DNA from: Flavobacterium sp. DG2-3
GTDB taxonomy: Bacteria > Bacteroidota > Bacteroidia > Flavobacteriales > Flavobacteriaceae
NCBI RefSeq assembly: GCF_030730925.1
Contig: NZ_JAVAMB010000008.1
Location: 186,001-250,000 of the forward strand
Reading direction: 5' to 3'
DNA: 64,000 nt
Position 1 is the first letter of the stretch. Every line of letters begins with the position of its first letter. Below are positions 35,224 through 44,670 of the stretch, one piece after another. The notes under the pieces were generated by a model. That model saw nothing but the letters and a program-made list of their open reading frames with translations. It was not told where the DNA came from and made no database searches. The position numbers and the translations under genes are program-made.

Positions 35224-36651
35224 TCACGATAACTGCTTCTTAGCAAGCATTCCCAAAGTCTGAATCGCAGTTCTCAATTCATTAGACCACGGCAAACCAA
35301 AACTTAATCGCATACAGTTTGAAAACTGATTTTGAAAAGAAAAAATCCTTCCCGGAGCAATACTGATGTTATGTTGTAAAGCCAAATGATAGAAAGCCGC
35401 CGTATCAATTTTTTTATCCAATTCTACCCAAAGAAAAAAACCGCCTTGTGGCTGACTCACTTTGGTTCCTGCAGGAAAAGATTCTAAAACGGTATTGATG
35501 TAATTGGTACAGTTTCGATTCAGGATCTGGCGAATTTTTCTCAAATGATTTTCATAACGGCCATTTTTCAAGAAATCCCCAACTACTTCGTGTGTAATTG
35601 TGGTTGATGAAATGGTATGATACAATTTGGTTCTTAAAATTTCTTTTTTGAATTTTCCTGGCGAAACCCAGCCTACACGATAACCAGGGGCCAAAGTTTT
35701 GGAAACCGAACTGCAGCACAAAACAATACCGCTTTCGTCGTAGGTTTTACAATTTGTTGGTCGGCTAGTGCCAAAGTATAAATCGCCATGAATGTCATCT
35801 TCAATTAGCGGAACATTATAAAAATCCATTAAACGGACGATCTCTTTTTTGTGCTCATTAGGCAGCATACTTCCCGACGGATTACTGAAATTAGACATCA
35901 AAACACAAGCTTTTACTTTATTAGACGAAAGTGTTTTTTTAACCGCGTCGAGTTCAATTCCAGTTGTCATATTGGTTGGAAGTTCCATTACATACAAGCC
36001 TAAAGATCTTGCCAGTTGCAGGATTCCAAAATATACCGGACTTTCTGTAATAATAGTATCTCCTGGTTTTGTAAGCGTTAGCAAACAGTCAGAAATAGCC
36101 GAAATACAGCCTGGAGTCGTAATAATGTCCTCTTCAGTCAAAGAGCCGCCCCATGTAAACGACCAGCGCGCAATTTCTTTTCGCAAATTGCTGTTTCCTT
36201 CAATTTCTTCGTAGCTAGTACCGCTGTTCGGTAATTGGCGCATGGCCTGAACCATTCCTTTATTCAGTTTCGCAATCGGAAGCAATTCGTTAGACGGAAA
36301 ACCAAGCGAAAGCATAGTAACGTCTTTCGTTCGCATATCGCCGTAAACCAAATCGATTAAATCTTCTCGTTCAATATTTTCAAGGCTTAAGCGAGGTTTA
36401 CTTGCAGAAGGTTCGGCAATTATCCTAGCCGAAATATTACTCACATAATAGCCCGATTGCGGACGAGATTCTATAAGCGAACGGCTTTCAACTTCGTAAT
36501 ACGCTTTGCTAACCGTACTCATGCTGTAACCCGTTTCTGCGCACACTTCGCGTATAGACGGTAGTTTGTCGCCTACATTTAGAACGCCCGATTTAATTTG
36601 CTTTTCGATTCGATCGGCAAATTGAAGATATAAATAGCTCGAATTTTTCAT
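35224..36651 (-). CDS. MocR-type regulator (GntR HTH fused to a type I aminotransferase domain)
   Basis: 475 aa. Winged helix of the GntR family at 1-70 (VGDKLPSIREVCAETGYSMSTVSKAY) fused to a fold-type-I PLP domain; the PLP Lys is Lys318 in SSVSKTLAPGYRVGW. Complete at the usual length. MocR regulators sense an amine or a PLP derivative and bind direct repeats. It is divergent from an EamA exporter with a suitable repeat between them, so it probably controls that gene and itself. Effector unknown. Confidence 0.93.
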   Translation of the reverse strand: MKNSSYLYLQFADRIEKQIKSGVLNVGDKLPSIREVCAETGYSMSTVSKAYYEVESRSLIESRPQSGYYVSNISARIIAEPSASKPRLSLENIEREDLIDLVYGDMRTKDVTMLSLGFPSNELLPIAKLNKGMVQAMRQLPNSGTSYEEIEGNSNLRKEIARWSFTWGGSLTEEDIITTPGCISAISDCLLTLTKPGDTIITESPVYFGILQLARSLGLYVMELPTNMTTGIELDAVKKTLSSNKVKACVLMSNFSNPSGSMLPNEHKKEIVRLMDFYNVPLIEDDIHGDLYFGTSRPTNCKTYDESGIVLCCSSVSKTLAPGYRVGWVSPGKFKKEILRTKLYHTISSTTITHEVVGDFLKNGRYENHLRKIRQILNRNCTNYINTVLESFPAGTKVSQPQGGFFLWVELDKKIDTAAFYHLALQHNISIAPGRIFSFQNQFSNCMRLSFGLPWSNELRTAIQTLGMLAKKQLS

Positions 36652-36663
36652 TAGAAAATAAAA

Positions 36664-36704
36664 CTGTTATGCTGCAATTTACAAAAACTGTATCTGTATT
36701 GCTG
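36664..36704. promoter_or_regulatory. Candidate MocR operator: direct repeats 30 bp apart
   Basis: CTGTTATGCTG (36664-36674) and CTGTATTGCTG (36694-36704) are 9/11 identical and exactly 30 bases apart, three helical turns. A third half, CTGTATCTG, lies between them. The site is 13-53 bases upstream of mocR and 56-96 bases upstream of the exporter. Confidence 0.7.
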
Positions 36705-36759
36705 TTTTATTTTTAAGAAATTTGCTTTTTTAAATACAAAACACTTCAAGGACAATTTT

Positions 36760-37674
36760 GTGAAAACAACAAAATATTACATAGCAGCCATCTCAGCCTT
36801 TATTACGTGGGGACTTTTCAGTTTGGTTTTAAAGCCAATACATGAATATCCATCATTAGATATTTTGTTTTTCCGTGTTTTTAGCTGTGCTGTTTTAATG
36901 CTTTTAATTGCTTTTCTATTCAAAAGAAAACAGATAAAAGAAACCATTGAGATTTTCAAAGCTTTGCCAAAAGCAGAAAAGAGAAAATCGATTCTGCTTA
37001 ATATTGGCGGAAGCGCGTTTTTGATGGCAAACTGGTTCACTTTCATTTATGTTGTCAATCACGTTAGCGTAAAAGCGGCTTCATTGGCGTATCTTGTTTG
37101 TCCAATCTTGACAACATTGTTGGCTTATTTTATATTACACGAAAAATTGCTCAAAACACAATGGCTTTCTGTTGGATTAAGCATTTCGGGCTGTTTGCTA
37201 CTTTCTTATAGTGACATAATGGATATGTTTTTCAGTATCATAATTGGTCTAACTTATGCTGCTTATTTAGTAAGCCAGCGCGCCAATAAAGGGTTTGATA
37301 AGTTTATAGTTCTTACTTTCCATATCACATTAGCAGCGCTAGTTTTATTGCCTTTTTATCCAGCTTATTCAGGACCGGTTCCAACAGAATTCAAATTTTA
37401 TTTCTGTATCGAAACGATTGCAATCGTATTTACAATAGTGCCGCTTTTCTTAAACCTGTACGCGCTTTCAGGAATTAATTCGTCAACGGTGGGGATGTTG
37501 CTGAATATAAATCCGATGATCGCTTTTGGATTGGCGGCCTTTGTTTTCAAAGAAAATATTACCCCTCTACAAATCACAGCATACGGTATCATTTTTACCG
37601 CAGTGTTAGTTTTTAATTCGCATCATATTTTTGCGATAAAGCAAAAAATGACCTCAATATCCAAGGGTTCTTAA
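36760..37674 (+). CDS. EamA-family (RarD/DMT-like) permease
   Basis: 304 aa, ten predicted helices in two EamA repeats (about 5-140 and 150-295). Start is GTG at 36760; no ATG fits the first helix (YYIAAISAFITWGLFSLVLKP). The drug/metabolite transporter superfamily is clear; substrate unknown, although MocR-linked members often export amino acids or amines. It follows the candidate operator by 56 bases and ends with a terminator. Confidence 0.9.
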   Translation: MKTTKYYIAAISAFITWGLFSLVLKPIHEYPSLDILFFRVFSCAVLMLLIAFLFKRKQIKETIEIFKALPKAEKRKSILLNIGGSAFLMANWFTFIYVVNHVSVKAASLAYLVCPILTTLLAYFILHEKLLKTQWLSVGLSISGCLLLSYSDIMDMFFSIIIGLTYAAYLVSQRANKGFDKFIVLTFHITLAALVLLPFYPAYSGPVPTEFKFYFCIETIAIVFTIVPLFLNLYALSGINSSTVGMLLNINPMIAFGLAAFVFKENITPLQITAYGIIFTAVLVFNSHHIFAIKQKMTSISKGS

Positions 37675-37740
37675 TTCTTAGTTTTCATATTTTTTATTGG
37701 TTTAAAATCGAAAATTATCAGAATCTTAACAGGATGTTTA

Positions 37741-37774
37741 AACAGGAATGAGTATTTTTCATTCCTGTTTTTTT
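37741..37774 (+). terminator. Terminator of the EamA gene
   Basis: AACAGGAATGA / TCATTCCTGTT stem, 7-base loop, run of T. Confidence 0.88.
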
Positions 37775-37798
37775 ATGCAAAAAAGCGTAAAAAGAATA

Positions 37799-37859
37799 GC
37801 CACGAATTCACGAATTATTTTAGAAAAAGTAAATAAATAAAAATTAGTGAATTCGTGGC
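37799..37859. repeat. Inverted repeat, family F1, second copy
   Basis: GCCACGAATTCACGAATT (37799-37816) and AATTAGTGAATTCGTGGC (37842-37859); both arms identical to those at 993-1095, including the single mismatch. The loop differs in length (25 versus 67 bases). Located 33 bases before the next gene. Confidence 0.85.
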
Positions 37860-37892
37860 GGAAAAAAAAACTAAAACCGAACCCCTATTGAT

Positions 37893-40157
37893 ATGAAAAA
37901 TACCAAACTTCAAGCCTTTACTCCGTTATTTTATTTAGTGTGGTCAGACGATTTGCTGACGCAGAAAGAATTTTCGACTTTAAAAGATTTTATTCATTCG
38001 CTAAGCGTTTTATCAGAAGAAGACAAAGAATATTTGCTTTCTAAAGTCGATATTTCGAATCCGCCTTCGCGAAATGAACTCACACAATGGAAATCAGATA
38101 TTGAAAAAAGTATTCAGGATACATCAACTATAAAATCGATTTTTGATATTGCAAAAGCACTTTCAGCAGGAGAATTAGATTTAACTCCGATAGAAAAAGA
38201 TTTTATAAAACTCGAAAATGATTTAGGGATTTTGGGCGAAGAAGCACTTCAAAACTTCAAAACCAAAGCAGGTTCTTTTACAGCCAATTCGCAAACCAAT
38301 GCCAGTTTTGACATTCAGAAAATCACACAGATTCTAGACGGAAAAGAAGCGACAATTATCGAAAGAGTAAAATCAGTTATTTCGAGACCCGAATTTGCTT
38401 ATGAAACTTCTACGGATATCAATGTTTTCAGAGAAACCGTTTACAAATGGTGTAAAATCTTAGCCGATGAAAATTTGGGAAGCATGGCTTATCCGAAAGA
38501 ATATGGCGGTGGAGGAAATATAGAAGATTATTTTGCCATTATGGAAACGTTGAGTTATCACGATTTAAGTTTGGTGATTAAATTTGGCGTTCAGTTTGGA
38601 CTTTGGGGAATGAGCGTTCAATCTTTAGGAACTGAAAAACATTATGCCAAATATTTAAAAGATATTGGTTCGCTGAAACTTCCAGGCTGTTTTGCCATGA
38701 CCGAAACCCACCACGGATCAAACGTAAAAGGTTTGGAAACTACAGCAACTTACAATCACGCAAATCAGACTTTTACGATTCATACGCCAAATAAAAATGC
38801 ACAGAAAGAATATATTGGGAACGCAGCAGTTCACGGACAGGCAGCAACTGTTTTTGCTAAACTAATTATAGACGATCACGATTATGGCGTAAATGCATTT
38901 GTGGTTCCGTTGCGAGATCCAAACGGAAATGTTTTACAAGGCATTACAATTGGCGATTGCGGGCATAAAATGGGATTAAATGGAGTAGACAACGGAACAA
39001 TCAGTTTTGATAATGTCGTGATTCCGAAAGAAAATATGCTAGATCGTTTTGCTTCTGTGAATGAAAAAGGCGAATTTGAAAGTCCGATTCCGAGTGATAA
39101 TAGACGATTTTTTACGATGTTAGGAACTTTGGTGGGAGGTAGAATCGGAATTCCGCGTTCGGCTTTAGCAGCAGCGAAATCAGGATTAACGATTGCCATT
39201 CGCTACAGCGATCAAAGAAGACAATTTGGCCCAGAAGGCGGTTCTGAAGTTCCAATTTTAAATTACAGAATGCATCAGCGCAGATTATTGCCACATTTGG
39301 CTAAAACCTATGCCGTTCATTTTGCTTTACAATATTTAACAAATAGATTTTTGAATAGAACCGAAGCCGAAATGCAAGAAATTGAAGCTTTGGCGGCCGG
39401 AATGAAATCGTATTCTACTTGGAGTACGAGAGATATTTTGCAGGAATGCAGAGAAGCGTGTGGCGGAAAAGGCTATTTGTCTGAAAACCGAATCGATGCG
39501 CTTAAAAACGATACAGAAATCTACACGACTTTTGAAGGCGATAATACGGTTTTGATGCAATTGGTGGCTAAAAATCGTCTGGCAGAATTCAGAAAATCAT
39601 TTGGAGAAATGGGGTCATTGGGCATTATCAATTATGTTTATGAAAATGCCAAAACAGCGATTGCAGAGAAAAACCCAATTGCAACTCGAAAAACAGACGA
39701 CGAACATCTTTTAGATGGAGAATTTCATCTTCAAGCATTTGTTCACAGAGAAAAAACAATTTTGGCTTCAGCGGCGAGACGTATCAAAAAATTGATCGAT
39801 GGCGGATTAGAACCTTATGATGCCTTTAATGTCGTACAGCATCAGATGATAGATGTGGCTCAGGCTTATTTGGAGCGAATTGTTTTAGAGCAATTCCAGA
39901 TCGGGATTAAAGCGGTTGAAGATGAATCATCAAAAGCGATTTTGACCAAATTGAGTCAATTGTATGCGCTTTCTCAGATTGAAAAAAATAAGGCTTGGTA
40001 CTTGGAAGACGGTTATATGGAAGCAGTAAAAACTAAAGCAGTCCGCAAAATGGTCAATCAGCTTTGTTGGGACATTCGTCCAGATGCTGTAGCGCTCGTA
40101 AATGCGTTTAATATTCCAGAAAGCTGTTTGTCTGCGCCTATTGCCGCGCATTTATAG
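37893..40157 (+). CDS. Acyl-CoA dehydrogenase/oxidase-family flavoenzyme
   Basis: 754 aa, long like eukaryotic-type acyl-CoA oxidases. N-terminal ~150 residues are helical and unrelated to the core. The core has ACDH motifs: CFAMTETHHGSNVKGLETTA (substrate and FAD region), GDCGHKMGLNGVDNGTISFDNVVIPKENML, and ACGGKGYLSENRIDALKNDTEIYTTFEGDNTVL, the last being the ACOX-style catalytic Glu segment. Probably oxidises acyl-CoA with electron transfer to oxygen or another acceptor; oxidase versus dehydrogenase is inferred. Monocistronic. Confidence 0.85.
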   Translation: MKNTKLQAFTPLFYLVWSDDLLTQKEFSTLKDFIHSLSVLSEEDKEYLLSKVDISNPPSRNELTQWKSDIEKSIQDTSTIKSIFDIAKALSAGELDLTPIEKDFIKLENDLGILGEEALQNFKTKAGSFTANSQTNASFDIQKITQILDGKEATIIERVKSVISRPEFAYETSTDINVFRETVYKWCKILADENLGSMAYPKEYGGGGNIEDYFAIMETLSYHDLSLVIKFGVQFGLWGMSVQSLGTEKHYAKYLKDIGSLKLPGCFAMTETHHGSNVKGLETTATYNHANQTFTIHTPNKNAQKEYIGNAAVHGQAATVFAKLIIDDHDYGVNAFVVPLRDPNGNVLQGITIGDCGHKMGLNGVDNGTISFDNVVIPKENMLDRFASVNEKGEFESPIPSDNRRFFTMLGTLVGGRIGIPRSALAAAKSGLTIAIRYSDQRRQFGPEGGSEVPILNYRMHQRRLLPHLAKTYAVHFALQYLTNRFLNRTEAEMQEIEALAAGMKSYSTWSTRDILQECREACGGKGYLSENRIDALKNDTEIYTTFEGDNTVLMQLVAKNRLAEFRKSFGEMGSLGIINYVYENAKTAIAEKNPIATRKTDDEHLLDGEFHLQAFVHREKTILASAARRIKKLIDGGLEPYDAFNVVQHQMIDVAQAYLERIVLEQFQIGIKAVEDESSKAILTKLSQLYALSQIEKNKAWYLEDGYMEAVKTKAVRKMVNQLCWDIRPDAVALVNAFNIPESCLSAPIAAHL

Positions 40158-40178
40158 TTGAAAAAAGAGACTTTTAAG

Positions 40179-40219
40179 AAATGATTTCGGTTTGGATTTA
40201 TTTTATTCCGAAATCATTT
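40179..40219 (+). terminator. Terminator of the acyl-CoA oxidase-like gene
   Basis: AAATGATTTCGG / CCGAAATCATTT 12-bp stem with a 17-base loop and downstream T-rich sequence. Confidence 0.85.
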
Positions 40220-40337
40220 TATTTATAGCAGATCCAGTTTTGTGATTTGATAATTTATAAATGATATTTAAATCACACCCATTTTTAGTACATTTTAACC
40301 GCTATTAAATAATTCATATTTTATATTTTCGCTTTGC

Positions 40338-40345
40338 TATATTTG
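40338..40345 (+). promoter_or_regulatory. -7 element of the DUF6377 gene
   Basis: TATATTTG, 23 bases before the TTG start codon; no good -33 seen. Confidence 0.5.
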
Positions 40346-40368
40346 TAAATCTTTTATCTAAAATCGCT

Positions 40369-42009
40369 TTGAAAAAATATTATTTATTTCTGTTTCTTAT
40401 TATAAACTTTTCGCTTTCTGCAACGGAGGGGACAGATGTTATTTTAAAAGAATTAAATGAGGCGATCAAAAATAAACAGCATTACGTAAAGATTAAAGAA
40501 GAACGAATTCTGAATTTCAAGAAAATCAAATCAGATAATCTTACGAAAGAGCAGGAGTACAATTACAACAAAACGTTATATTTTGAATATCAGAAATTAA
40601 ACTCAGATTCGGCTATTCAATATGTAAAAAAGAATCTCAAGATTGCTGAAGAACTTCAGAATGCAGCACTTTTCAATTTAGCGCAATTACAACTCGTAAC
40701 GCTTTATTCTTCTTCAGGAAAATACCGTGAGTCTGAAGCCATTTTAAAAAGCATCAACAAGAAAAACTTAGAGCCGTCTTTACTTCCAAATTACTATGTT
40801 TCTTATCGCGAGTTTTTTGAGCATTACGCCGCAAACAGTTACAGTGTAGAATATAGAAATCAGATTGGCAAGTATCGAGATTCGTTATTGGGTGTTTTAA
40901 ATCCGAGTACTTTAGAGTATCAGATTAACAGAATCCAGCAGGATATTTTCAATAGAAAATTTGATAAGCCTAAAAAGCAATTATTGGCTTTATTAGAAAA
41001 AACAAAAGAAGAAAGTCCGCAATATGCGATGATTACCTATTTATTAGGAAAAATTGCTGAGGCTACACATGAGATAGAATTACGAAAAAAATACTACGCG
41101 CTTTCGGCTACATCAGATATTAAAAATGCCAATAAAGACAATGCTTCGCTTCAAGAATTAGCTTTGGTTTTTTATGAAATTGGCGATGTCGATATGGCGT
41201 ACAAACTCACGCAATCTGCTATTGAAGACGCTCTTTATTGCAATGTTCAGTTTAGAACTTTGCTCATGTCAGAAGTATATTCGATTATTAATACCGTTTA
41301 TTTAGAGCGCGAAGCACAAAGAAAAAGCGAATTAAAGGTTTATCTGCTTTGTATTAGTCTGCTTTCGCTGTTTTTGCTTGTTGCGATTATTTACGTGTAC
41401 AAACAGATGAAAAAGGTTTCGAGAATTAGAACCGAACTTTATGAAACGAGTCAGAAACTGGCAGAATTAAACAAAGATATTACAGAAACCAACAGCCAGC
41501 TTCAGGAAAGTAACCTGCAATTGTCTGAATCTAATTTGGTTAAAGAAGAATATATTGCGCATTTCTTCAATCTTTGTTCGACTTACATCAATAAGCTAGA
41601 AAATTATCGCATTATCTTAAACAAAAAAGCTACAGCTAAACAATTTGACGAAATTTATAAAATTTTAAAGTCAACTACTTTGGTTGACAATGAGTTAGAA
41701 GAATTGTACAAGAACTTCGATATTATCTTTTTAAACTTATATCCCACATTTGTCAAAGACTTCAACGCCTTATTAATTCCAGAAGAACAAATTGTCCTCA
41801 AACAAAATGAATTGCTGAATACAGAGCTTAGAATTTTTGCCTTAATCAGACTCGGAATTACAGACAGTGTTAAAATAGCAGCATTTTTACGTTATTCTTT
41901 AAGTACAATTTACAACTACCGCACAAGAGCTCGAAATAAGGCTGCAGTTTCGCGAAATGATTTCGAAGAAATGGTCATGAAAATTGGTTCAATGGCTTTG
42001 AAAGCATAA
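40369..42009 (+). CDS. DUF6377 / TPR membrane regulator
   Basis: 546 aa, starts with TTG at 40369 (MKKYYLFLFLIINFSLS); no ATG precedes the signal-like sequence. Helical TPR-like region ~50-310; one transmembrane helix at ~322-345 (KVYLLCISLLSLFLLVAIIYVYK); a coiled coil ~350-400; then a C-terminal domain that ends in a helix-turn-helix-like IAAFLRYSLSTIYNYRTRARNKA (~500-522). The layout is that of Bacteroidota membrane-bound regulators with DUF6377. The next gene is a glycoside hydrolase, which suggests local regulation of sugar use. Ligand unknown. Confidence 0.82.
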   Translation: MKKYYLFLFLIINFSLSATEGTDVILKELNEAIKNKQHYVKIKEERILNFKKIKSDNLTKEQEYNYNKTLYFEYQKLNSDSAIQYVKKNLKIAEELQNAALFNLAQLQLVTLYSSSGKYRESEAILKSINKKNLEPSLLPNYYVSYREFFEHYAANSYSVEYRNQIGKYRDSLLGVLNPSTLEYQINRIQQDIFNRKFDKPKKQLLALLEKTKEESPQYAMITYLLGKIAEATHEIELRKKYYALSATSDIKNANKDNASLQELALVFYEIGDVDMAYKLTQSAIEDALYCNVQFRTLLMSEVYSIINTVYLEREAQRKSELKVYLLCISLLSLFLLVAIIYVYKQMKKVSRIRTELYETSQKLAELNKDITETNSQLQESNLQLSESNLVKEEYIAHFFNLCSTYINKLENYRIILNKKATAKQFDEIYKILKSTTLVDNELEELYKNFDIIFLNLYPTFVKDFNALLIPEEQIVLKQNELLNTELRIFALIRLGITDSVKIAAFLRYSLSTIYNYRTRARNKAAVSRNDFEEMVMKIGSMALKA

Positions 42010-42116
42010 ATATTTATTTTAAATCTACTACTTTTTTTGGTACTTTAAATTTGTTAAATAATTTAAAATCAATATTTTAGTTTTTTAATTCACTACTTTT
42101 TTATATCTAAAAATGT

Positions 42117-42134
42117 AACGTGAACGATAACGTT
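42117..42134. promoter_or_regulatory. Repeated AACG element upstream of the GH3 gene
   Basis: AACGTGAACGATAACGTT contains three AACG units and an AACG-ATAA-CGTT dyad. It lies 80 bases before the GH3 start and may be an operator; no family consensus matches well. Confidence 0.45.
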
Positions 42135-42213
42135 TTAGTTTTACAATATGATAAAAAAAGATTTTCGTTAAGAAGATTTCCCTATTATAACTAATGCTTT
42201 AATAATTACTGTT

Positions 42214-44430
42214 ATGTTAAAAAACGTTAAAACAATTGTTGTTTTACTTTTACTAAGTTCTTTGGGAGCCAATGCCCAGAACAAAGTTCCTGTTTATCTA
42301 GATGATAAAAAACCGATTGAAGAGCGTGTAGAAGATGCGCTTAAGCGAATGACTACCGAAGAGAAAATTGCCATGATTCATGCGCAGTCTAAATTTAGTT
42401 CTCCAGGTGTAAAGCGTCTTGGAATTCCAGAAAACTGGATGACCGACGGACCGCACGGAATTCGTACAGAGGTAAAATGGGACGAATGGGATCAAGCCGG
42501 ATGGACAAACGATTCTTGTATTGCTTTTCCTGCACTTACAGCACTTTCATCAACTTGGAACAAAGAATTAGCTTCTTTATATGGTAAATCTATTGGAGAA
42601 GAAGCACGTTTTCGTAACAAAAACGTATTATTAGGGCCTGGTGTAAACATTTACAGAAGCCCATTAAATGGCCGTAACTTTGAGTATATGGGAGAAGATC
42701 CGTTTTTGGCTTCAAAAATGGTAGTTCCTTATATCAAAGGAGTTCAAGCAAATGGAGTTGCTGCCTGCGTAAAACACTTCGCATTAAACAATCAAGAAAC
42801 AAATCGTAACTCGGTTAACGTAATTGTTGACGATCGTGCGTTATACGAAATTTATCTTCCTGCTTTTAAAGCTGCAGTTCAAGAAGGTGATGTTTGGTCT
42901 ATTATGGGGTCTTACAACAAGTATAAAGGACAGCAATGCTGCCACAACGAATATTTGCTAAACGATATTCTTCGCGGAGAATGGGGTTTCAAAGGAGTTG
43001 TAGTTTCAGACTGGGGTGGAGTTAATGATACGAAACAAGCTATTCACAATGGTTTGGATATGGAATTCGGTTCTTGGACAAACGGTCTTTCTTGGGGAAC
43101 AAGCAATGCTTATGACAACTATTACTTAGCAAAACCATATTCTGAAATGATCAGAAAAGGTGAGGTTGGAACAAAAGAATTAGATCAAAAAGTGCGTCGT
43201 ATTCTACGTTTATCTTTCTTGACTACAATGGACAGAAATCGTCCTTTTGGATCTTTTGGAACAGAAGAACACGCTTTAGCTGGCCGTAAAATCGCTGAAG
43301 AAGGAATCGTTTTATTACAAAACAACAATAATATTTTGCCAATCAATCTTTCTAAAACAAAAAAGATTGCTGTAATTGGAGAAAACGCGATCAAAATGAT
43401 GACAGTAGGTGGAGGAAGTTCTTCGCTTAAAGCAAGATACGAAATCACACCGCTTGAAGGTTTAAAGAAAAGAATCGGTAACCAAGCTGAAATCGTTTAT
43501 GCAAGAGGTTATGTTGGAGATCCAACAAGTAACTATAATGGCGTTGTAGCTAAAGTTAGTTTAGAAGAAAAACGTTCTCCTGCAGAATTAACTGCAGAGG
43601 CTTTAAAAGTAGCTAAGGATGCAGATATCGTTCTTTTTATTGGAGGTTTGAACAAAAGCCCTAATCAAGATGACGAAGGACACGATCGTAAAGAATTGAA
43701 CTTGTCTTATGGTCAAGATAAATTAATCAGCGAATTGGCGAAAGTAAATAAAAACATTGTTTTCGTTAATATTTCTGGAAATGCTGTGGCAATGCCGTGG
43801 GTTAAAGAAGTTCCAGGAATTGTACAAGGATGGTTTTTAGGAACTGAGGCAGGAAATGCTTTAGCAAATGTTTTGGTTGGAGATGTAAATCCTTCTGGAA
43901 AATTATCTTTCACTTTCCCAGTAAAATTAGCTGATAATGGAGCTCACGCTTTAGGAGAGTTTCCGGGTGGAGATGACGTAAAATATAATGAAGGAATTTT
44001 TGTGGGTTACCGTTGGGCAGACAAAAACAAAATCAAACCGTTATTCTCTTTTGGTCACGGTTTAAGCTACACGACTTTTGCTTACGGAAAAGTAACAGCA
44101 GATAAAAAACAGATTAATGCTGGAGATAAAATTACATTCTCTGTTAATGTGAAAAATACAGGAAGCAGAGAAGGATCTGAAGTAGTGCAATTGTACATTA
44201 CAGATGTAAAATCTTCATTGCCTCGTCCGATAAAAGAATTAAAAGGTTTTGAGAAAGTAGCTCTTAAAGCTGGAGAAGAAAAAACGGTAACGTTTACAGT
44301 GGATAAAACGGCTTTAAGTTTCTTCGACGATAAAAAGCATGACTGGGTTGCAGAACCTGGTGATTTTGAAGCGATTATTGGCGCTTCATCAACAGATATA
44401 AAATCTAAAGTGAATTTCTCACTTAAATAG
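42214..44430 (+). CDS. bglX: Beta-glucosidase-like glycoside hydrolase family 3
   Basis: 738 aa. Signal peptide 1-21 (VVLLLLSSLGANAQ). The GH3 N-terminal barrel has the catalytic nucleophile Asp266 in VVVSDWGGVNDTK. The GH3 C-terminal domain (~370-590) has KKIAVIGENA and DEGHDRKELNLS; the C-terminal fibronectin III-like domain spans ~640-735 (KQINAGDKITFSVNVKNTGSREGSEVVQLYI). The periplasmic enzyme releases beta-linked glucose or xylose from short oligosaccharides; specificity not readable. Gene symbol by similarity to BglX. Downstream of a DUF6377 regulator. Confidence 0.93.
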   Translation: MLKNVKTIVVLLLLSSLGANAQNKVPVYLDDKKPIEERVEDALKRMTTEEKIAMIHAQSKFSSPGVKRLGIPENWMTDGPHGIRTEVKWDEWDQAGWTNDSCIAFPALTALSSTWNKELASLYGKSIGEEARFRNKNVLLGPGVNIYRSPLNGRNFEYMGEDPFLASKMVVPYIKGVQANGVAACVKHFALNNQETNRNSVNVIVDDRALYEIYLPAFKAAVQEGDVWSIMGSYNKYKGQQCCHNEYLLNDILRGEWGFKGVVVSDWGGVNDTKQAIHNGLDMEFGSWTNGLSWGTSNAYDNYYLAKPYSEMIRKGEVGTKELDQKVRRILRLSFLTTMDRNRPFGSFGTEEHALAGRKIAEEGIVLLQNNNNILPINLSKTKKIAVIGENAIKMMTVGGGSSSLKARYEITPLEGLKKRIGNQAEIVYARGYVGDPTSNYNGVVAKVSLEEKRSPAELTAEALKVAKDADIVLFIGGLNKSPNQDDEGHDRKELNLSYGQDKLISELAKVNKNIVFVNISGNAVAMPWVKEVPGIVQGWFLGTEAGNALANVLVGDVNPSGKLSFTFPVKLADNGAHALGEFPGGDDVKYNEGIFVGYRWADKNKIKPLFSFGHGLSYTTFAYGKVTADKKQINAGDKITFSVNVKNTGSREGSEVVQLYITDVKSSLPRPIKELKGFEKVALKAGEEKTVTFTVDKTALSFFDDKKHDWVAEPGDFEAIIGASSTDIKSKVNFSLK

Positions 44431-44461
44431 TTTTTATTTCTAAACTTTGGTTGGTTTGTAG

Positions 44462-44495
44462 AGCTGCAAGTGTAAAAATTTGCAGCTTTATTTTT
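44462..44495 (+). terminator. Terminator of the GH3 gene
   Basis: AGCTGCAA / TTGCAGCT stem with T-rich tail. Confidence 0.8.
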
Positions 44496-44507
44496 AATTT
44501 AGTTTTT

Positions 44508-44642
44508 ACCATTAAGGAATTAAGAAAATTAAGGTTTGTGTGTAAAAAGATTTTTGGGTATTTAAGTTTCGAGCTTAATGAAACTTAACAAGCTAAAAAG
44601 ATTTATTTAGTTCCAACTTAATTTTCTTAATCGCTTAATGGT
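44508..44642. repeat. Inverted repeat, family F6 (ACCATTAAG...CTTAATGGT)
   Basis: 26-base arms, 44508-44533 and 44617-44642, match at 24 of 26 positions around an 83-base loop. Sits between the GH3 gene and the DUF1349 gene. Confidence 0.8.
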
Positions 44643-44670
44643 TCAAAAATTATTGTAAAATTTAAATTAT

